Shown: positions 37,551 to 50,295 of the stretch, piece by piece
Numbering within the stretch: position 1 is the first letter of the stretch
Layout: each line of letters begins with the position of its first letter
Origin: Megalopta genalis
Lineage: Eukaryota > Arthropoda > Insecta > Hymenoptera > Halictidae
DNA: 64,000 nt
Direction: 5' to 3'
Assembly (NCBI RefSeq): GCF_051020955.1
Contig: NC_135029.1
Coordinates: 6,590,001 to 6,654,000, forward strand
Made by a program: the position numbers and the translations under genes
Notes under the pieces: model-generated
What the model saw: only the letters and a program-made list of their open reading frames with translations
What the model was told of the DNA's origin: nothing
Databases searched by the model: none

Positions 37551-37735
37551 TTCCAGCGTCCCAGCCAGCATGTTGAATAGTGATTGACGTATCATAAGCC
37601 TCAAGACCAGTCGCAATAAATATATAACAAGTTCGCTAACTTTCGGCGTCCCAGCTTTTCCACGCTGTATAGTGATTGACGTATCATAAACCTCAAGACG
37701 AGTCGCAGTAAATATACATATAACGGGATCGCTAA
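37551..37735 (+). repeat. About 92-bp direct tandem duplication
   Basis: TAGTGATTGACGTATCATAA recurs 92 bases apart (37579 and 37671), within units that both begin near GGCGTCCCAG or AGCGTCCCAG and end in TCGCTAA. The units differ by about 15 percent. A minus-strand open frame crosses both but matches nothing known. Confidence 0.8.
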
Positions 37736-37978
37736 GCACGCGAATCCCATGAGCCTAGCCCTCTAGCAGGTTTTCTGGAAGCAAACTTCACCGTAAGCAC
37801 ATTCAGAATGGTAGCTGAAATCCTGCGAATGATAGCCAGTCGAGCGTTCCACGGTAAATGATCGGTGCTAAACATGCCACCTTTGGATTCTTTCATTTGG
37901 AGCCAGAGAGTGTAAATACAGTTATTTGATCATTTAGTCTCTGACACAACTCACTTTAATTTTCACGCGTTTCATTAA

Positions 37979-38460
37979 CCCTTTACACTACGACCTGTTT
38001 TGTAGCTACTTTGATTAACACTTCTCCGTCCTCGATCATTTCCCTAATAATACTCATAAATAAACGATAGATTACAGCATTTACATTGTTACATTGACTA
38101 AACAAAATTATTCAAAGAGAATTGTTTTTTCTCTTCTCGTTAAGTTCATTTATATGTCATCTCATAGTAAACATTGTCGCATTGTTATTTTTTGCAGTTA
38201 ATTTGCAAAAACCAATTGGTTTCTGTGAACCGTCCACATACTGCTAGATTATTAGCAACGTTACTATTTTTAAATTTTACTGTATAAATTCAGCTAATTT
38301 AGGGGTTTCATAACAAAAATCTTCGGCTTAGACGAAACGAATAACGTCCATATTTAGTAGATTCTTTATGAAATTTTCATCTGATGCAGACTCATTGTGT
38401 TATTCATAATAAATTATACAGCATTCTACAGTATACCGTAAATCTGAACAAGTACCTCTA
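37979..38460 (+). mobile_element. Dispersed TTAACCCTTT repeat, copy 2
   Basis: It begins TTAACCCTTTACACTACGAC and carries GATTAACACTTCTCCGTCCT and ATATTTAGTAGATTCTTTAT, collinear with 16141-16560. The right boundary is not defined. Confidence 0.5.
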
Positions 38461-41400
38461 ACGAGTACAACCACTGTTAAACTTCTATTTAGTAAATGTA
38501 AAATATTGCACTTCGTGAAAACAAATACAAATAAGGCTTAAAATTATTACCATACTGCTGCACGAGGCAAGCACATAAAATTTACAACCTCGAGTCCGAT
38601 AACGTGAATTTGTAAGAGATAAAAGGTGTAATTTCTTGATTTACAAATTTGCATGTTTGTGTTTCATCTTCCCTAATCTAGCAGATTTATATTTTCTGCT
38701 TGAAATCATAATTAAACAAAATAGCAATTCTCCACTATTTGAGAACAGCATTTTCAAATTATAGTTATAGGCGGCCGGTAATTTTCTGTATTTACTTAGG
38801 TGGAAACCGGAAACTAGGTTGTATGTTGTATCAACGTTTAGGCGCTACAATTTCAAAGCCGAGTGTATTTTCTGCTTTTATCTGCCGTGGTGGCCACATG
38901 GACAGGAAACGACCGTGGGATGCTCGGATAATCCGGAAGTTTATGGTGCTCGGAACGCCGCGATACGAATCGCAATTTTTGTTTCGCCATAGAGAATGCT
39001 TAATGATTCGTCCAAATATTACGTTCAGTACTATCAATTACCGAGTTATACGACTTGCAACACGTAAAAAATGTCTGCGTTTTTCTTTCGATCAAATAAC
39101 TTTTTGCACGCAGAAAATAATATTTCACCGCGCCCGTGTACAAATACTTTAACGAGCAAGCGTGATGACATAATTCTTGAATATTTTATTCGTACACACG
39201 AGGATTTGCAGGCGGATAATAAATTGGAAAACGAAAATAGCAGAGAAATTCTCCATCTCGTTGGAAAGGAATTTTATTGTTGTTCCGAGAGATTAATTCA
39301 CGTACAAAGAATTCTGCTTCGAATGAAATGCAATTTTCTGCACTTCCATTGATGTAGAACGTGATTCAAATATGTATCATGGTTGCTGCAATCAAATTAA
39401 CAGAATCTATCAGAGTTGTTTCTTTAGCTACCGATAAAATACTATATTATATCATTTCATATCATATCATACATCACACACATATTATATTGTACAATTC
39501 TCTTACTCAAAGTAGAAATCTTTTGAGTCGATCGTGGGAAACAGACGTTAAACAAAAATTTATTTTTATTTCCTTTTTATTTTATTCTTCGTACTTCATA
39601 ATACATTCATACTTCTATTATAATTTCGATAAGATCAAAATAACGTCACATTTCTTAAATACATTGATTTCTTAAATTCTAATGTTCCGGTATGAATACA
39701 TAAAATTTACAAACTATGTACGGCAATGCTTGTATGTTTGTGAAAACAGATTTTATTCAACATAATATTAAGATCACTTCACATCGTTTACATTATTAAT
39801 ATTTGTTATTTATAGTAATAATAATTTTTTATAGTAATAATAATTATCCCAAAAATGGCTGATATACTGCAATCTGCTATAGTTCCAAATAAAAAGTGCA
39901 AAAGACTGTGTTAACCTAATTCAAGATTAACAGTCAAGTGATATGTTATCCTTAGCTAGTGAATAAAATAATAACACCATGAAAAGTTAAATCTTTACTA
40001 CAAAATCTATCTAGTCACTCATGACCCCCGTAATATCATCTCTTCTAAATCGAAACAGGATATGATCCTCCAAGTATCAAAATTTAGGAATAAATGTAAG
40101 CGAAGACGTGCAAGAAACAAAAATTGTCCCGTTCTATTAGGGAAATAATTAAGAACGAAGAAATATCTATCAATTATTTTAAACAAAAAGTTGTAATAAA
40201 CAAGTAAACACAATTAATTTGCGAATTCCTTTATGCTATTTAAAAATCAAATGACTATAATAATAATAATATTATAATAATATGTCATATTTAATATGAC
40301 TAATTATTTTTTTATAATACATTATATTAAAAATTTAATATTTTTTCAGTTTATTAAGGAACAGGATCGATAGTAAGACTCGATAAAAGCACAAGCAACA
40401 AGCCACAGTTCCATTATCCGAACAACATGTGTTATTTTAGATCGGCGAATCTGGGCTCCACGGTATCGAGAAAATTCGAGCGAACTGCCGAAGTCTGTCG
40501 AAAAGCAATTCGCTGCGGAAGCAAGATCGCGCTGAATCACAGCTTTTAAGGCCCACGCAACGTTAAAACTGGCGACGGAGGATTGTTTACGACGTATAAT
40601 GCCGGTAATAACGTCGCGTCGGGCCGACCGGCATCGCGCGCGTTCCCTAAATTAACGAGCCGACCATTTTCAAAACGGCATTTGTCTCGCGTCGGCGTTC
40701 CCCGGGGACTACATTTATCTCGCATGCGAAACTTCCCACATTAATTTCGGCTCTTTTAAAGTCTCCCCGACTTTTGTCAGCTTTCCCGTAACCGGGGCTC
40801 TCCTTTGTCAGGAACATTAACGAAAATGCAAGTTATAACGGACTACGTAATAAGAGCGGTTAGATTTCATTTCCGACGAATGACTTAAGCAGAGAGAAAG
40901 GAAAGAAAGAGGGGTCTGGTCGGTGAAGAGGAGAACGAGAACGAGGCGGCGGTAGGAAGGGGGAGGGCAGAGCAGGAGAGGGTGGCGGCCAATTTATCGC
41001 AGCACCGAGTCGTGAAGAGGAACAGGATGAGAAAGAAAGTGAATAATAGGAGCAAGAAACCGAGAGATACGGGTTGAAAAGGGCGCGCGGGAGGGAGACA
41101 GAGAAACGAGCGAATAAAGAAACGAAAAAGGACACGTAAGAGTTAGGTACAGGTTGAGAGGGTTGCTGTGGCCAAGCCTGGATTCGCCGATATTATTTCG
41201 CTCGACCGACACGTCGCAGACGAGACGAACCGAGGAGCGACAGGAAGCTGAGCTCGTTTCGCCTATGCAACTCGGACCGGAAATTTACAATACCCTGGCG
41301 ACTCTGTCCGCGACGCTACCAACACCTTCCATCGGCTACACTCGCGTCGATGCCTCCGGCAATGTGTGCGTCGGTCGACATATATGTAGATGCGGAAAAT

Positions 41401-41771
41401 TAACTTGCTCCGATCAGCTGCCTCGACGACTTGTGTTTCCTTAACTTTCACGCACGCTGCAAGTTGACCAGGGATCTTGTGGCTACGTATCACAAATTTC
41501 CTGCGGCTGTTGCGAGAGATAGCAGCCAGACGGGTGTTAACTTTTATCTTGAAAATGTCTTACTGTTTAACACGGAAGCTACTCATTCAGTTTGTCATAG
41601 ATGCATTACATCCACTGACTAGCAGTGTAACTTTGGATCCTGTTTCTGACAGAGATGTGCAGAATTACCATCGAATTACTCAAGGAATTATAATTACGTT
41701 ATGAGTTCTAGTTGCAACTGGAGCACAATTAGAAAATACTAATTCATTAAATTACATTAATTACGGATTAT
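38461..41771. other. No gene recognised
   Basis: A 137-codon frame at 38739-39152 starts at TTG and shows no domain. 40260-40340 is an ATA-rich stretch. 40440-41500 is the GC-raised island with the purine-rich tract. Confidence 0.35.
40860..41150 (+). other. Purine-rich tract in a GC-rich island
   Basis: About 290 bases consist largely of GA, GGA and AAAG words (GAGAGAAAGGAAAGAAAGAG and on). The tract sits inside a raised-GC stretch (40440-41500). This composition resembles that around the promoter at 62-63 kb. Minus-strand frames across it read serine/proline/arginine-rich low complexity and are not convincing genes. Confidence 0.4.
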
Positions 41772-41887
41772 GATGTGAATGAATTAAAATTACAAAGTAC
41801 AATGTAATTGAATTAAAATTACGAAGTGCGATTTAATTGGATTGAAATTACGATTTACGACGTAATTGAATAAAAATTACGAATTAA
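41772..41887 (+). repeat. 29-bp tandem repeat, four units
   Basis: Four consecutive 29-base units (starts 41772, 41801, 41830, 41859), each built on TAATTGAATTAAAATTACGA with a few changes. More degenerate AATTGAATTA motifs continue to about 42220. Confidence 0.85.
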
Positions 41888-42702
41888 AAAATGACAGATT
41901 AATAGATAATAATAGAAAAGAAAATACGCAGAGAAGATAAAAAAAATAAGTATGCGAACGAAAAACATGAAATTGTATCTCACTTTTTCAAAATTCTGGA
42001 CTGTAAATTAAAGAACCGTATGTCAATTACACTCTGTTTCAATTGGATTGTGTTTAAATTGCACTGCGTTTCACTCACTCGTGATTAAAATAATTGGCAA
42101 ATTGAATTAACTGAAAGGTTTGAATTAAGTAATTGAATTAAAAAATCGTTTACACTACTTTATAATTGAAATACAACGTAATTAAATTGCGAAATTGAAT
42201 TATAATGTAATTGCATTAGCGCAACTCTGAATTTCTGATCACTAAACTGTGAATCAATCCTGTTTGAAATTTTCATCGCTTAGATCAAATCGAAACATAG
42301 GCAAATGACAATTCTTACGATCTCAGAAATTTTCTTATAAATTATTGCAGCTACCAAACCACGAAAAAACAACCACTGCCGTCGCGACAAAAGCGTCGAT
42401 CTCCATAAATAGTATAATGCGAAGTCAAATTAATTCAGGATACAGGGTTTCACGGGAGCAATCTAAGCGACTTCAGGGAGCATTATGAATATTTATTGTT
42501 TATCATGGGGCTCATGTTAGCACCTTATTTCTCGACCTGATTGGTCCATGCATAACCAGTGTCAAAGAGATTTCCCTACCTCAATCTGCCGCTGTATATT
42601 AGCTTCTCCGGGTCCTTCGTGCGTCATAAATTCAAGAAAAATACTGTGCAAAGTATTCTCGAGTAGTAGTCGATCTTACAAATCATTTGTAAGAATTTGT
42701 AA

Positions 42703-42758
42703 GACCATCGTAACGACTTCGATGACCATCGTAACGACTTTCATGACTATCGCGTTCG
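42703..42758 (+). repeat. 21-bp tandem repeat
   Basis: GACCATCGTAACGACTTCGAT, next copy GACCATCGTAACGACTTTCAT, then a partial GACTATCGCG. Two full units and a third of roughly half length. Confidence 0.8.
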
Positions 42759-43369
42759 CCGCGCGAGTGCTTAAGAAAGGCCTATACTATTGCTCTCTAT
42801 TATAGGATCATGCCGCATAGTCGATGAAAACGATAATGTAAGTTTCCCTGTAATGTTTATAATGCTGAAGAGAGAGGTTGGTCATCCTGGAGGGTTCGGA
42901 GCACGTAATTATTCACAGCTGGATGGGTTACTCGGCCGAACCGTTCGACGAAGAGAGTGAATGTGATTAGCTTGAGTGAGCGACATAGAGTGCTAAGGAG
43001 ACTCGTTGACCGGCTCCTAAGACTTCGTGGTAATTATGGCTTCCACAATACAAGATAATACGATATTTGCTGAAATAGAGGTTTGTTCTTGAAAAAATAT
43101 CGATGATACAATCTCGCGTCTTGCCCTTGCTTAACTCTTGGAATATTAATTAATTAATCCTTGGTTCTACTTCGATAACATCGGTCTTGCGTTAATTTCC
43201 TTTTTCTATTAATACTTTTCCAATGAGAAATTCGATACATTTATCGGAATTTTTTCCATATTATTTAACGAAATGAGTAATTTAACCGTGTGCAAATGCG
43301 TGCACATAGTAGCGACTTCGTAAATATTTTAAAATAAAACTAAGTAAACAATTTCACCAAGCATTTCTG

Positions 43370-43676
43370 TATGTAACGATGTTCTGTATGTAACATAGTT
43401 GATTTTTTATATTTTTAAAATCTGGATCTGCTGTGTTTAAGATGGATTATAATTATAACAATATCATGAGTAAAACTGTCGTATCGTTTTGTCAGAATTG
43501 TCATGTGACTACGGTGTCTAGTTTTTGTTTGTTTATATATTGTAATCTATTGATTTCACTTTCATTTTCATTATTACTTGATTATTATCACTAATTATAA
43601 TTATGTTGAATTTTTACAGAAAAATTGAAGGGCACTTGGCCCGCTGATGCTAAATAAGTAAATAAATAAATAAATA
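43370..43676 (+). mobile_element. Possible 3' end of a non-LTR retrotransposon
   Basis: An AT-rich 3'-UTR-like stretch ends in GAAGGGCACTTGGCCC (a small hairpin GGGC-acttg-GCCC), then GCTGATGCTAAATAAG and a tail of (TAAA)n to 43676. Many insect LINEs end in a hairpin plus short A-rich repeats. No reverse-transcriptase sequence is present, so it would be a 5'-truncated copy. A plain microsatellite is the alternative. Confidence 0.4.
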
Positions 43677-44108
43677 TACTACTTCAAGAAGCATTAAACT
43701 TCACGTTAAAATCAGTTTCATTTTTCTTTTAACTTAAGTGTAGGTCCAAAGATGACAACCATTCTTTCACCCTCTACATATAGCTCGATCTGCTCTTGAA
43801 TTCACAAGCTATCAATATTTTTTAATTTCATTTCACTTTAGCCACTCTTCGTAAATCAGAAGGTTCTGTATCGCAATCTTCAAATTAACTCCACACATAA
43901 GAGTAAATTCATTTTTTTTTAAATAAAAACTATAAATTCATTGACAATTTATGTCTAGAGGTTTGCATTCGCTAGTAGATTATATAAATTATTCTAGAGT
44001 CACACGAAGGGAACTTCAATTGTTACCAGCAAATCGATGATAGAACAGGGGGATCGATTATTTTTATTGGATTTAGAGAGAATGTACTGAAAAATGACGC
44101 TAACTTAG

Positions 44109-44148
44109 GGTTTCAAGGCGAAGGTTCAGGTTTCAAGGTAAAAGTTCA
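44109..44148 (+). repeat. 20-bp direct repeat
   Basis: GGTTTCAAGGCGAAGGTTCA is followed immediately by GGTTTCAAGGTAAAAGTTCA. Confidence 0.75.
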
Positions 44149-44376
44149 GGTATCATGTTTCAAAGTAGTCGGAATATGGTCGGAACAGAGCAGTTTCTAA
44201 TCTTCTGGATGGCAAGCTCTATCATGGGTTGGACACGATCCAGTTTCGATTCTTATTTGTCTAACGTACCACCATCTGCTAGGTAATTATGCGAAGCCGG
44301 CTGATGTAGAATAAGCCGATTTAAGTATTATGAAAGACCACGTGAAGAAGGCCCAAATTGGGCTAATACTCATTAC

Positions 44377-44705
44377 TAGATTGCAGATTTGATGTATTTA
44401 CCGTAAAGGTTAGCTGATCAAATGCAAAATAGTAATAACAAGAATTCAAAAATACTGCTGCACTATATTCAACTTATTTAGCCCTATGCATTTCTTTTTA
44501 ATTATTATTTATTCTCTCATATTGTAAAGTGATTGTATAAGATACATAAACAAAAACACACACAAAATCTTCTATTTATTTATATCAGCAAAATCTTCCG
44601 AGTTATAAGGGTTAAATGATTAAGGAACAAAATAAATATCTATTTAAAAAAATTCAGTTAATTCAAAAGATATTTTTATCATAAATGTATAAAATCCGCA
44701 GTCTA
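44377..44705 (+). mobile_element. TAGACTGCGG-family MITE, long form
   Basis: Left end TAGATTGCAGATTTGATG, right end AATGTATAAAATCCGCAGTC. Directly after it (44711-44752) a second, reversed half-copy begins (GTGCAGACAATTTTCATTTA), giving a tail-to-tail pair. Confidence 0.6.
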
Positions 44706-44752
44706 GCGATTAGTGCAGACAATTTTCATTTAGCATAGAAATCTGCAATCTA

Positions 44753-46635
44753 TTCATTACTGGACTAATATATAGCATATAATTTCTAAAATATAAAAAG
44801 GCATATTATTTTATTTTCACCATTAGAAACCTATTATCAAAATAAACAAATTTTTTGCTTATTTTATTTTCCATAAAAGTAACTATGTAAATGGAAATGT
44901 GTTTAAAGATCTACTGTCCGCTAATTATATAATTGATTAAAAAATGTTCTAAAAAGACATTCGCCGAAAAAAAATGTAAGTGATTTCCTTCGGCGTCTTA
45001 TTACGACAGTCATTGCCACGTAATAAAAACGGGTGGTAAAACGATATTGCTTCACTGATTAATTCCACTTATTGTTTTTCACCTGTCTGTCCACTTACAC
45101 GCAGCTCTTTATGCTCTTCGCTTCATTTACAGCTACCGCTGTATCTCGCCCGGTGGAACTATACTTAAAGTGATCGTAACATCTCCCTCGGGACTGGTTC
45201 TCGTGGAGAGGCCCGAAGCAAGGGATTTCTCGGTTACACTTAAGGATTTAAGTCCGGAACAAAGGAACTCTTCTAGGGTAGGAGAATGCCGCCGGCATGG
45301 ATTTCGATTACGAGATAGATAGGACTTACATTAGCCAGATAGTTCGCGAACGGGTGCGGAACTTTTCACCATTATCCTCTGTCCATTTAATCCGAGGATC
45401 AACTGTCTCGACATCAAACCAGAGAAAAATTCAATCGAATTAAGGAGCGCGATCATTAGCGAACTCGAACCGGTCAATTAATCGCATCAATAACTTGACT
45501 GATCCCATTTAAAATCCCGTTTTTAATCGGAGCTGAACAACTAATTTGCAATGCATCCAATTTAATCGGTGAAAATATCCGGCCGTTGCGGTTCTTGTCG
45601 TGTCAATACTTAATGTTCACGTCGTTTGTGAAAGCTGTTTTAACGAATTTTCGATTAGTGAGTCGGTCATCGGTCTCTTTTCTACCAATACACCTATTAT
45701 GTTCTACTTCCATTATACCTATTATGGAACGCTTTCCAAGGTATTATCACCGATTTCATTATGATTACAAGCATTTATTGTCGAATACTACTATAGGTTA
45801 CTGTACGTTAGATTGATGTTTCTAGATAACGTAATGAATTTTCGAATATTTATTTAATGAGAATAAAAAATAATACGGGTAAGATAGTATTATGGAACGT
45901 GCATTTCTCCCTCAAGAAACAACACAGTCATAAATATTCTTAATTGCAAGCATCGACTTGAAGTGTAAGATATATCTTGAGTGTAAGATATGATTTTCAT
46001 AATTGTATCGTTTAGTTTATGCAGAAAGGATTCAAATGAATAATTAATTTTCTCCTTTATTCTTTTATATATGTTCATAAGAAACATATATACTTTAAAT
46101 CAGATAAAATTATTATAAATTTCACCTAAACTGTAATATTATATTTCTACATTTTCAATATCTTTTGTACCTCAAGTATCTTTTGCTACAGTCTTATTTT
46201 CTCCTCGGTTAATATTTTTTATTCCTGAAACTGTTTTCTCCTTAAATAAATTTATAAACAAACGCGTATATAGGCAACGTTGTTGCTAATAAAATGAATT
46301 CGACCAAATCCGACAAATGGAAGATCAACATCGAATCGGTACGAAAACGACGTTTCGTGTAATCGTCTCGAAGTGAAAAGAAACATCAAGTGCTCTCTGA
46401 TAATTACGATACGAGTCGCTCAATGACGGCCATTAAAATTTATTACCGAATGAGTCACAGCAATTTATTCGCACACAGAATGAACTGTTAAATGGCTTTC
46501 CGTTCCCTTCACGAGGCACGGCTTTCTTGATTTTGTTTCAACACGCCAATAAAACCATCTGCGCGACAATAATCATACATTGCTATCTTTTGTCTGCTGC
46601 ACAAGGGAACGAAACACCGATTTCCTCAGACATCT
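44753..46635. other. No gene proven
   Basis: Contains the ambiguous exon candidate at 45133-45276 within a GC-raised stretch (45130-45600), and a CpG-bearing part at 46260-46640 that could be conserved non-coding sequence. Confidence 0.35.
45133..45276. other. Candidate exon, strand ambiguous
   Basis: On the plus strand an acceptor TTCGCTTCATTTACAG ends at 45132 and one frame stays open: YRCISPGGTILKVIV, then TSPSGLVLVERPEARDF. It reaches a weak donor AGG|GTAGGA at 45277. On the minus strand the acceptor TTCTCCTACCCTAG also fits, with the exon starting at 45272 and reading EFLCSGLKSLSVTEK and further to a poor donor near 45135. The minus-strand reading would enter in phase 1, compatible with the donor at 62515. 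Both frames look protein-like and neither matches a domain I know. It may simply be conserved non-coding sequence. Confidence 0.2.
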
Positions 46636-47237
46636 GGATAACGGATAAACATAGGGTTTAACGAATCAAATTTTATTCGACATCATCGTATAAAATCAAA
46701 ACAATCGTATAAAAATGTATTTACATAACAATTTATCTGAATAAGATTTTATTCGAAGAAAAATTCATTTCAGTAAGAAGTAATTCGTTATTCGCGAACA
46801 AGAATTTATTTGTACTGGAATTCATTCAAAAAATAATCGAATTCAATTGGAATGATATAATATACTGTTGCAAATTTTTACAATTAACATTTTCTTGCAA
46901 CTACTGCATTGGAAAGTCTGATCATCGATGCATAGCTAAATAATCTTTCTTCGGGTGTAAATTATTCAAAACTTACGTAAGAAGAAACGATCAACAATTA
47001 TTGATATTATTATTCGAATAACCTTACAACCTCTATTCGAATTACTTATTCGAATAAAAAATAAAGAATTATTCCAATAAAAAATGAAGATTTATTCGAA
47101 CAAATAGATAGAATATTTTGTTACGAATAACAAATAATTGTTATTCAAATAAAATATTCGACTAAAAAGGATTCGTTCGAATAATTATTTTAGAAAAATA
47201 TTTATATTCGGAACAATTCGAATAATGCCCAACTCTG
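46636..47237 (-). mobile_element. hAT-like MITE, TTCGAA-rich family, copy D (longest)
   Basis: The right end is TTCGAATAATGCCCAACTCTG, matching the reverse complement of copies A, B and F. The left end has decayed (AACATAGGGTTTAACGA). At about 600 bp it is the longest copy. ATTCGAATAA-type palindromes dominate 46960-47230. Confidence 0.72.
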
Positions 47238-48500
47238 CTTGAAACCAGTGATTGCCTTTTTCTATCTATGTATGTTGTCTAAGAAATGCCGAACTTGCCG
47301 GACAATTGTAAACTGATTCCAGACATTAAATCTTGTAATCTATACATATCGAAACATAGAAGACAATACTGATTATAGTCTGCATCGGCAGAAGGATTTC
47401 TTATCTCGATCGGGATCTTAAACGACGTTCCGATAAAGTTTCCGCCAAGTTTCCGGGAAAATGTTGAAGCACACCCACGCTTAAGAATATTAGCGGCGTT
47501 TAATATGAATCGTTAATCCGATTGAATTTATTCGGAGTAATCTTTAACGAGTTTCGCTGACGCAGCGAATAGAGTGGCTCGCGGAGCGCTCGGAGCATCA
47601 TTGAACCTTCGGACAAATATTCATGAAAACGCGATACAGCCCGGAAAATATTAATCCGGAGAACGAGAACATTTTCCCACGGATATAATGCGTCGACGGG
47701 AAATATCGCGGCGCGTTATAATCAGGGATGGAAATGCTGGTTCGCGGATCCGCGTTAGCGAATCCACGTTGCATTCGATCCGGATACGTGTAATCTATGA
47801 ACGAGTAGAATGACGAAGCAGCCGTGATAGCACTCTCGTCTTACGATGCAGCTCCACGCAACGCTCATTCGAATGCACGGGATGCAAGTATGCATGCAAT
47901 TAGATCGACGTCTAGGGAGAGAGTAATCGCAGGAGGCGTCGCGTCGATGTGCATGCACGACTGTGCGCGTACTCGTGCACGATACACGGGCCACGCAACC
48001 ATGAAGGACGGAAGCATTTCTCATTCCCGTTATCGGTTTCTCATTCGCTCTATATTTTACTCCGTGCCGGCTGCGCTAAATAATCGCCGTAACATTATAA
48101 ATAAATCACGGTGGCCGTTGCGCAACGACGCCGAGAGAAGTCGAAGAAACCAAGGCGTCGCGTCGCGTCTCACTTGGGAAATATGTATCCGCGAACGGCC
48201 ACGGTGCTTTGATCGTCATCTGCGAATCATTATTTTCAACTCTTTTAAACGTGCTCGCGGATTTTTATATTGAGAAAAATAGACAAAACAACTTGCCGGA
48301 GGGTGGTGCACTAGATACACTGCAAATTGATTTGCATGATACTTGCTAGTACACGAGGAACTATTTAAGAAAATGAAAGAAAGTATTTATTTGCCTTGTA
48401 AACAACGAACTCTGTGATCAATTCCTAGACATTTCACCGTGAAAATGTAGGTTTGCATAAATACTTCTAATTTATTTGTTTAACTATGATTTTGTAATTA

Positions 48501-48697
48501 GATCTATTACCATTAAATTTTCTATCTAAATTCCTGTAAAAATCTATTACAATTAAATTCTCCATCTAAATTCTTATAAAAATCGACTATAGTTTAAGTT
48601 TCTATAAAAAATCTATTACAATTTTTTTATAATAAAAATCCATTATAATTGAATTTTCCATTTAAATTCTTATAAAAATCTACCATAATTTAAATTT
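48501..48697 (+). repeat. About 40-bp tandem repeat, five to six units
   Basis: Units begin with ATCTATTACAATTAAATT and continue CATCTAAATTCTTATAAAA. The third and fourth units are shortened by about 11-13 bases. AT-rich, non-coding. Confidence 0.75.
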
Positions 48698-49004
48698 GCA
48701 TTTTGACAATACTTGATGGTACGTATTTGTTGTGTAAGTAAGTCATGGACTGTATAAGTTAGCATCGATATTTAGACATTTGATGATGCAAATGTAAGTT
48801 TGCATAATCACGTGCAATCTAACAGTCAGATGGAAATGCATTAGGAACATAAGAAATATGTTTTTATTGGAGAGTTGAATACATACTAGAAAATCCACTC
48901 AGGGATAATAGTTACCATGTACAAAGCCATGCAATCTATTTTTTGAAATACAATTTGCCTATATGTACCATGTTAATGTGCACCTTAAAAGAAATGATTA
49001 ATCT

Positions 49005-49325
49005 CTAAACTGCGATTTGCATAAAAATTTTCACTGAACTGCGGACTATATACATTTAAAAATAGATCAAGGAAGTATAAAATCATTTCGAATGTATTAG
49101 ATCTATTAAAACAGAAATACAATTGATGCAGACAATTTTTGGTTTACATAAAGATCCTCTAATTACAACAGTGAAACTAATCAAAGTGAAAACACCTGAC
49201 TTCATCGTCATCAACATTACTCCATTTTCATTGTTCAATTAAGAAAAGAGATTTATATAATACTACCGCACGCTACCATTAATGCAGACAATTCTCATTT
49301 TGCACAAAATATTTGACATTCTATC
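49005..49325. mobile_element. Cluster of TAGACTGCGG-family fragments
   Basis: Several half-copies lie together: AAACTGCGATTTGCATAAAA near 49007, ACTGCGGACTATATAC near 49038, and two reversed blocks TGATGCAGACAATTTTTGG (49125) and TTAATGCAGACAATTCTC (49279). This looks like repeated insertion of the family into itself, followed by decay. Confidence 0.45.
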
Positions 49326-50126
49326 TCAAACAAAGGCAAGCAGAATAAACACTGTCCAAACCGTTGCAAGCGGCCGTTACGCCCCGTTTCCAGGAAATCT
49401 CGGATTTCATTTTTTAACCAGCACACAGACATCGCCATAGAATATAACCGCGACGATCGTGACGCGAGTAATTAAATGAAAAAGCAATTTCCTCTAAAAC
49501 AATGCATTAGAGTCGGCCAAGTTTTCCTACTTTGTTCCGGACGACGCGGCGTTCAGAGTCAAGCGACACGTCTCCCAGTAGTGAAAATCAAATGAAAATC
49601 CCAAGCGCGCGCGTTCCCTTTTATTTCCTTCATTCTCGCTCTTTCTTTCGTTTTTTTTTTTTGTTTGGAAACTTATACTCGGCTCGAAACGATAAATCAG
49701 CTGTCGATTAACGAGCCGCGGGGAACATCGCGTGTCCCGAGAGCTGAAACCGATCGCGAAGTAAGAATCTGGCTCGTTTCCAGGAGTTTTCCAATCGCCT
49801 TTTCCCTCGGGATCATCTCTCGAACTTCTCAGCTGGCCGATCGGCCATCGGCGCGATAACGAATGCTTTACGAACCGGAAGCGCGACTTCAGGACTTTGT
49901 CCCGACTCGTTGTTATCTCCTGTCTTCCGACTTTTTCCGGATAATTCCGCGCCAGCGAGGAAACCAGCAAAGATCCAAGCGAGCCGTATCCTTTTTTCGT
50001 AGGAACACAAACTCTCCCTTTAATAAAACGGCCCGCCCCACTGCTTCGAGCGTATGGATGTCTCGGGTCAAAATCATAACTTCTAAACTAATTACTTCCC
50101 TACATAATTAGTACCTAAATTATATA

Positions 50127-50295
50127 CAGTTCCGTTGAAAAAGATTCAGGCGATCTTGATTTTGTGTTGAAATCATTTATCAACGTCTAGTATTGTCATT
50201 TTTTAGAAATTGTGCATTGACTAATTTTTATTCGATACATTTTTTATTAAGAATTACTAGTTGTCGGTATGTTAATTATATAAAAGAAAGGTTAC
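50127..50295 (+). mobile_element. Tc1/mariner-type MITE with CAGTTCCGTTGAAAAA end
   Basis: The end CAGTTCCGTTGAAAAA is preceded by TATA. The interior carries GACTAATTTTTATTCGATAC and TTATTAAGAATTACTAGTTG, which in reverse match 25225-25404. Only one terminus is recognised. Confidence 0.5.

Larger units (their letters stand above)
47238..50126. other. Two GC-raised islands, no gene recognised
   Basis: 47400-48240 and 49350-50060 are clearly less AT-rich than their surroundings and carry chance frames up to 149 codons on both strands with no domain or consistent splice signals. Between them lie the 40-bp tandem repeat and family-2 fragments. Confidence 0.35.

Noticed and set aside
47824..48273. 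149-codon plus-strand frame
   Set aside because: GC-raised island with arginine-rich chance translation, no domain, and a competing frame on the other strand.
49527..49970. 147-codon minus-strand frame
   Set aside because: Low-complexity Lys/Glu/Arg runs from a poly-T stretch, no domain, no splice context.
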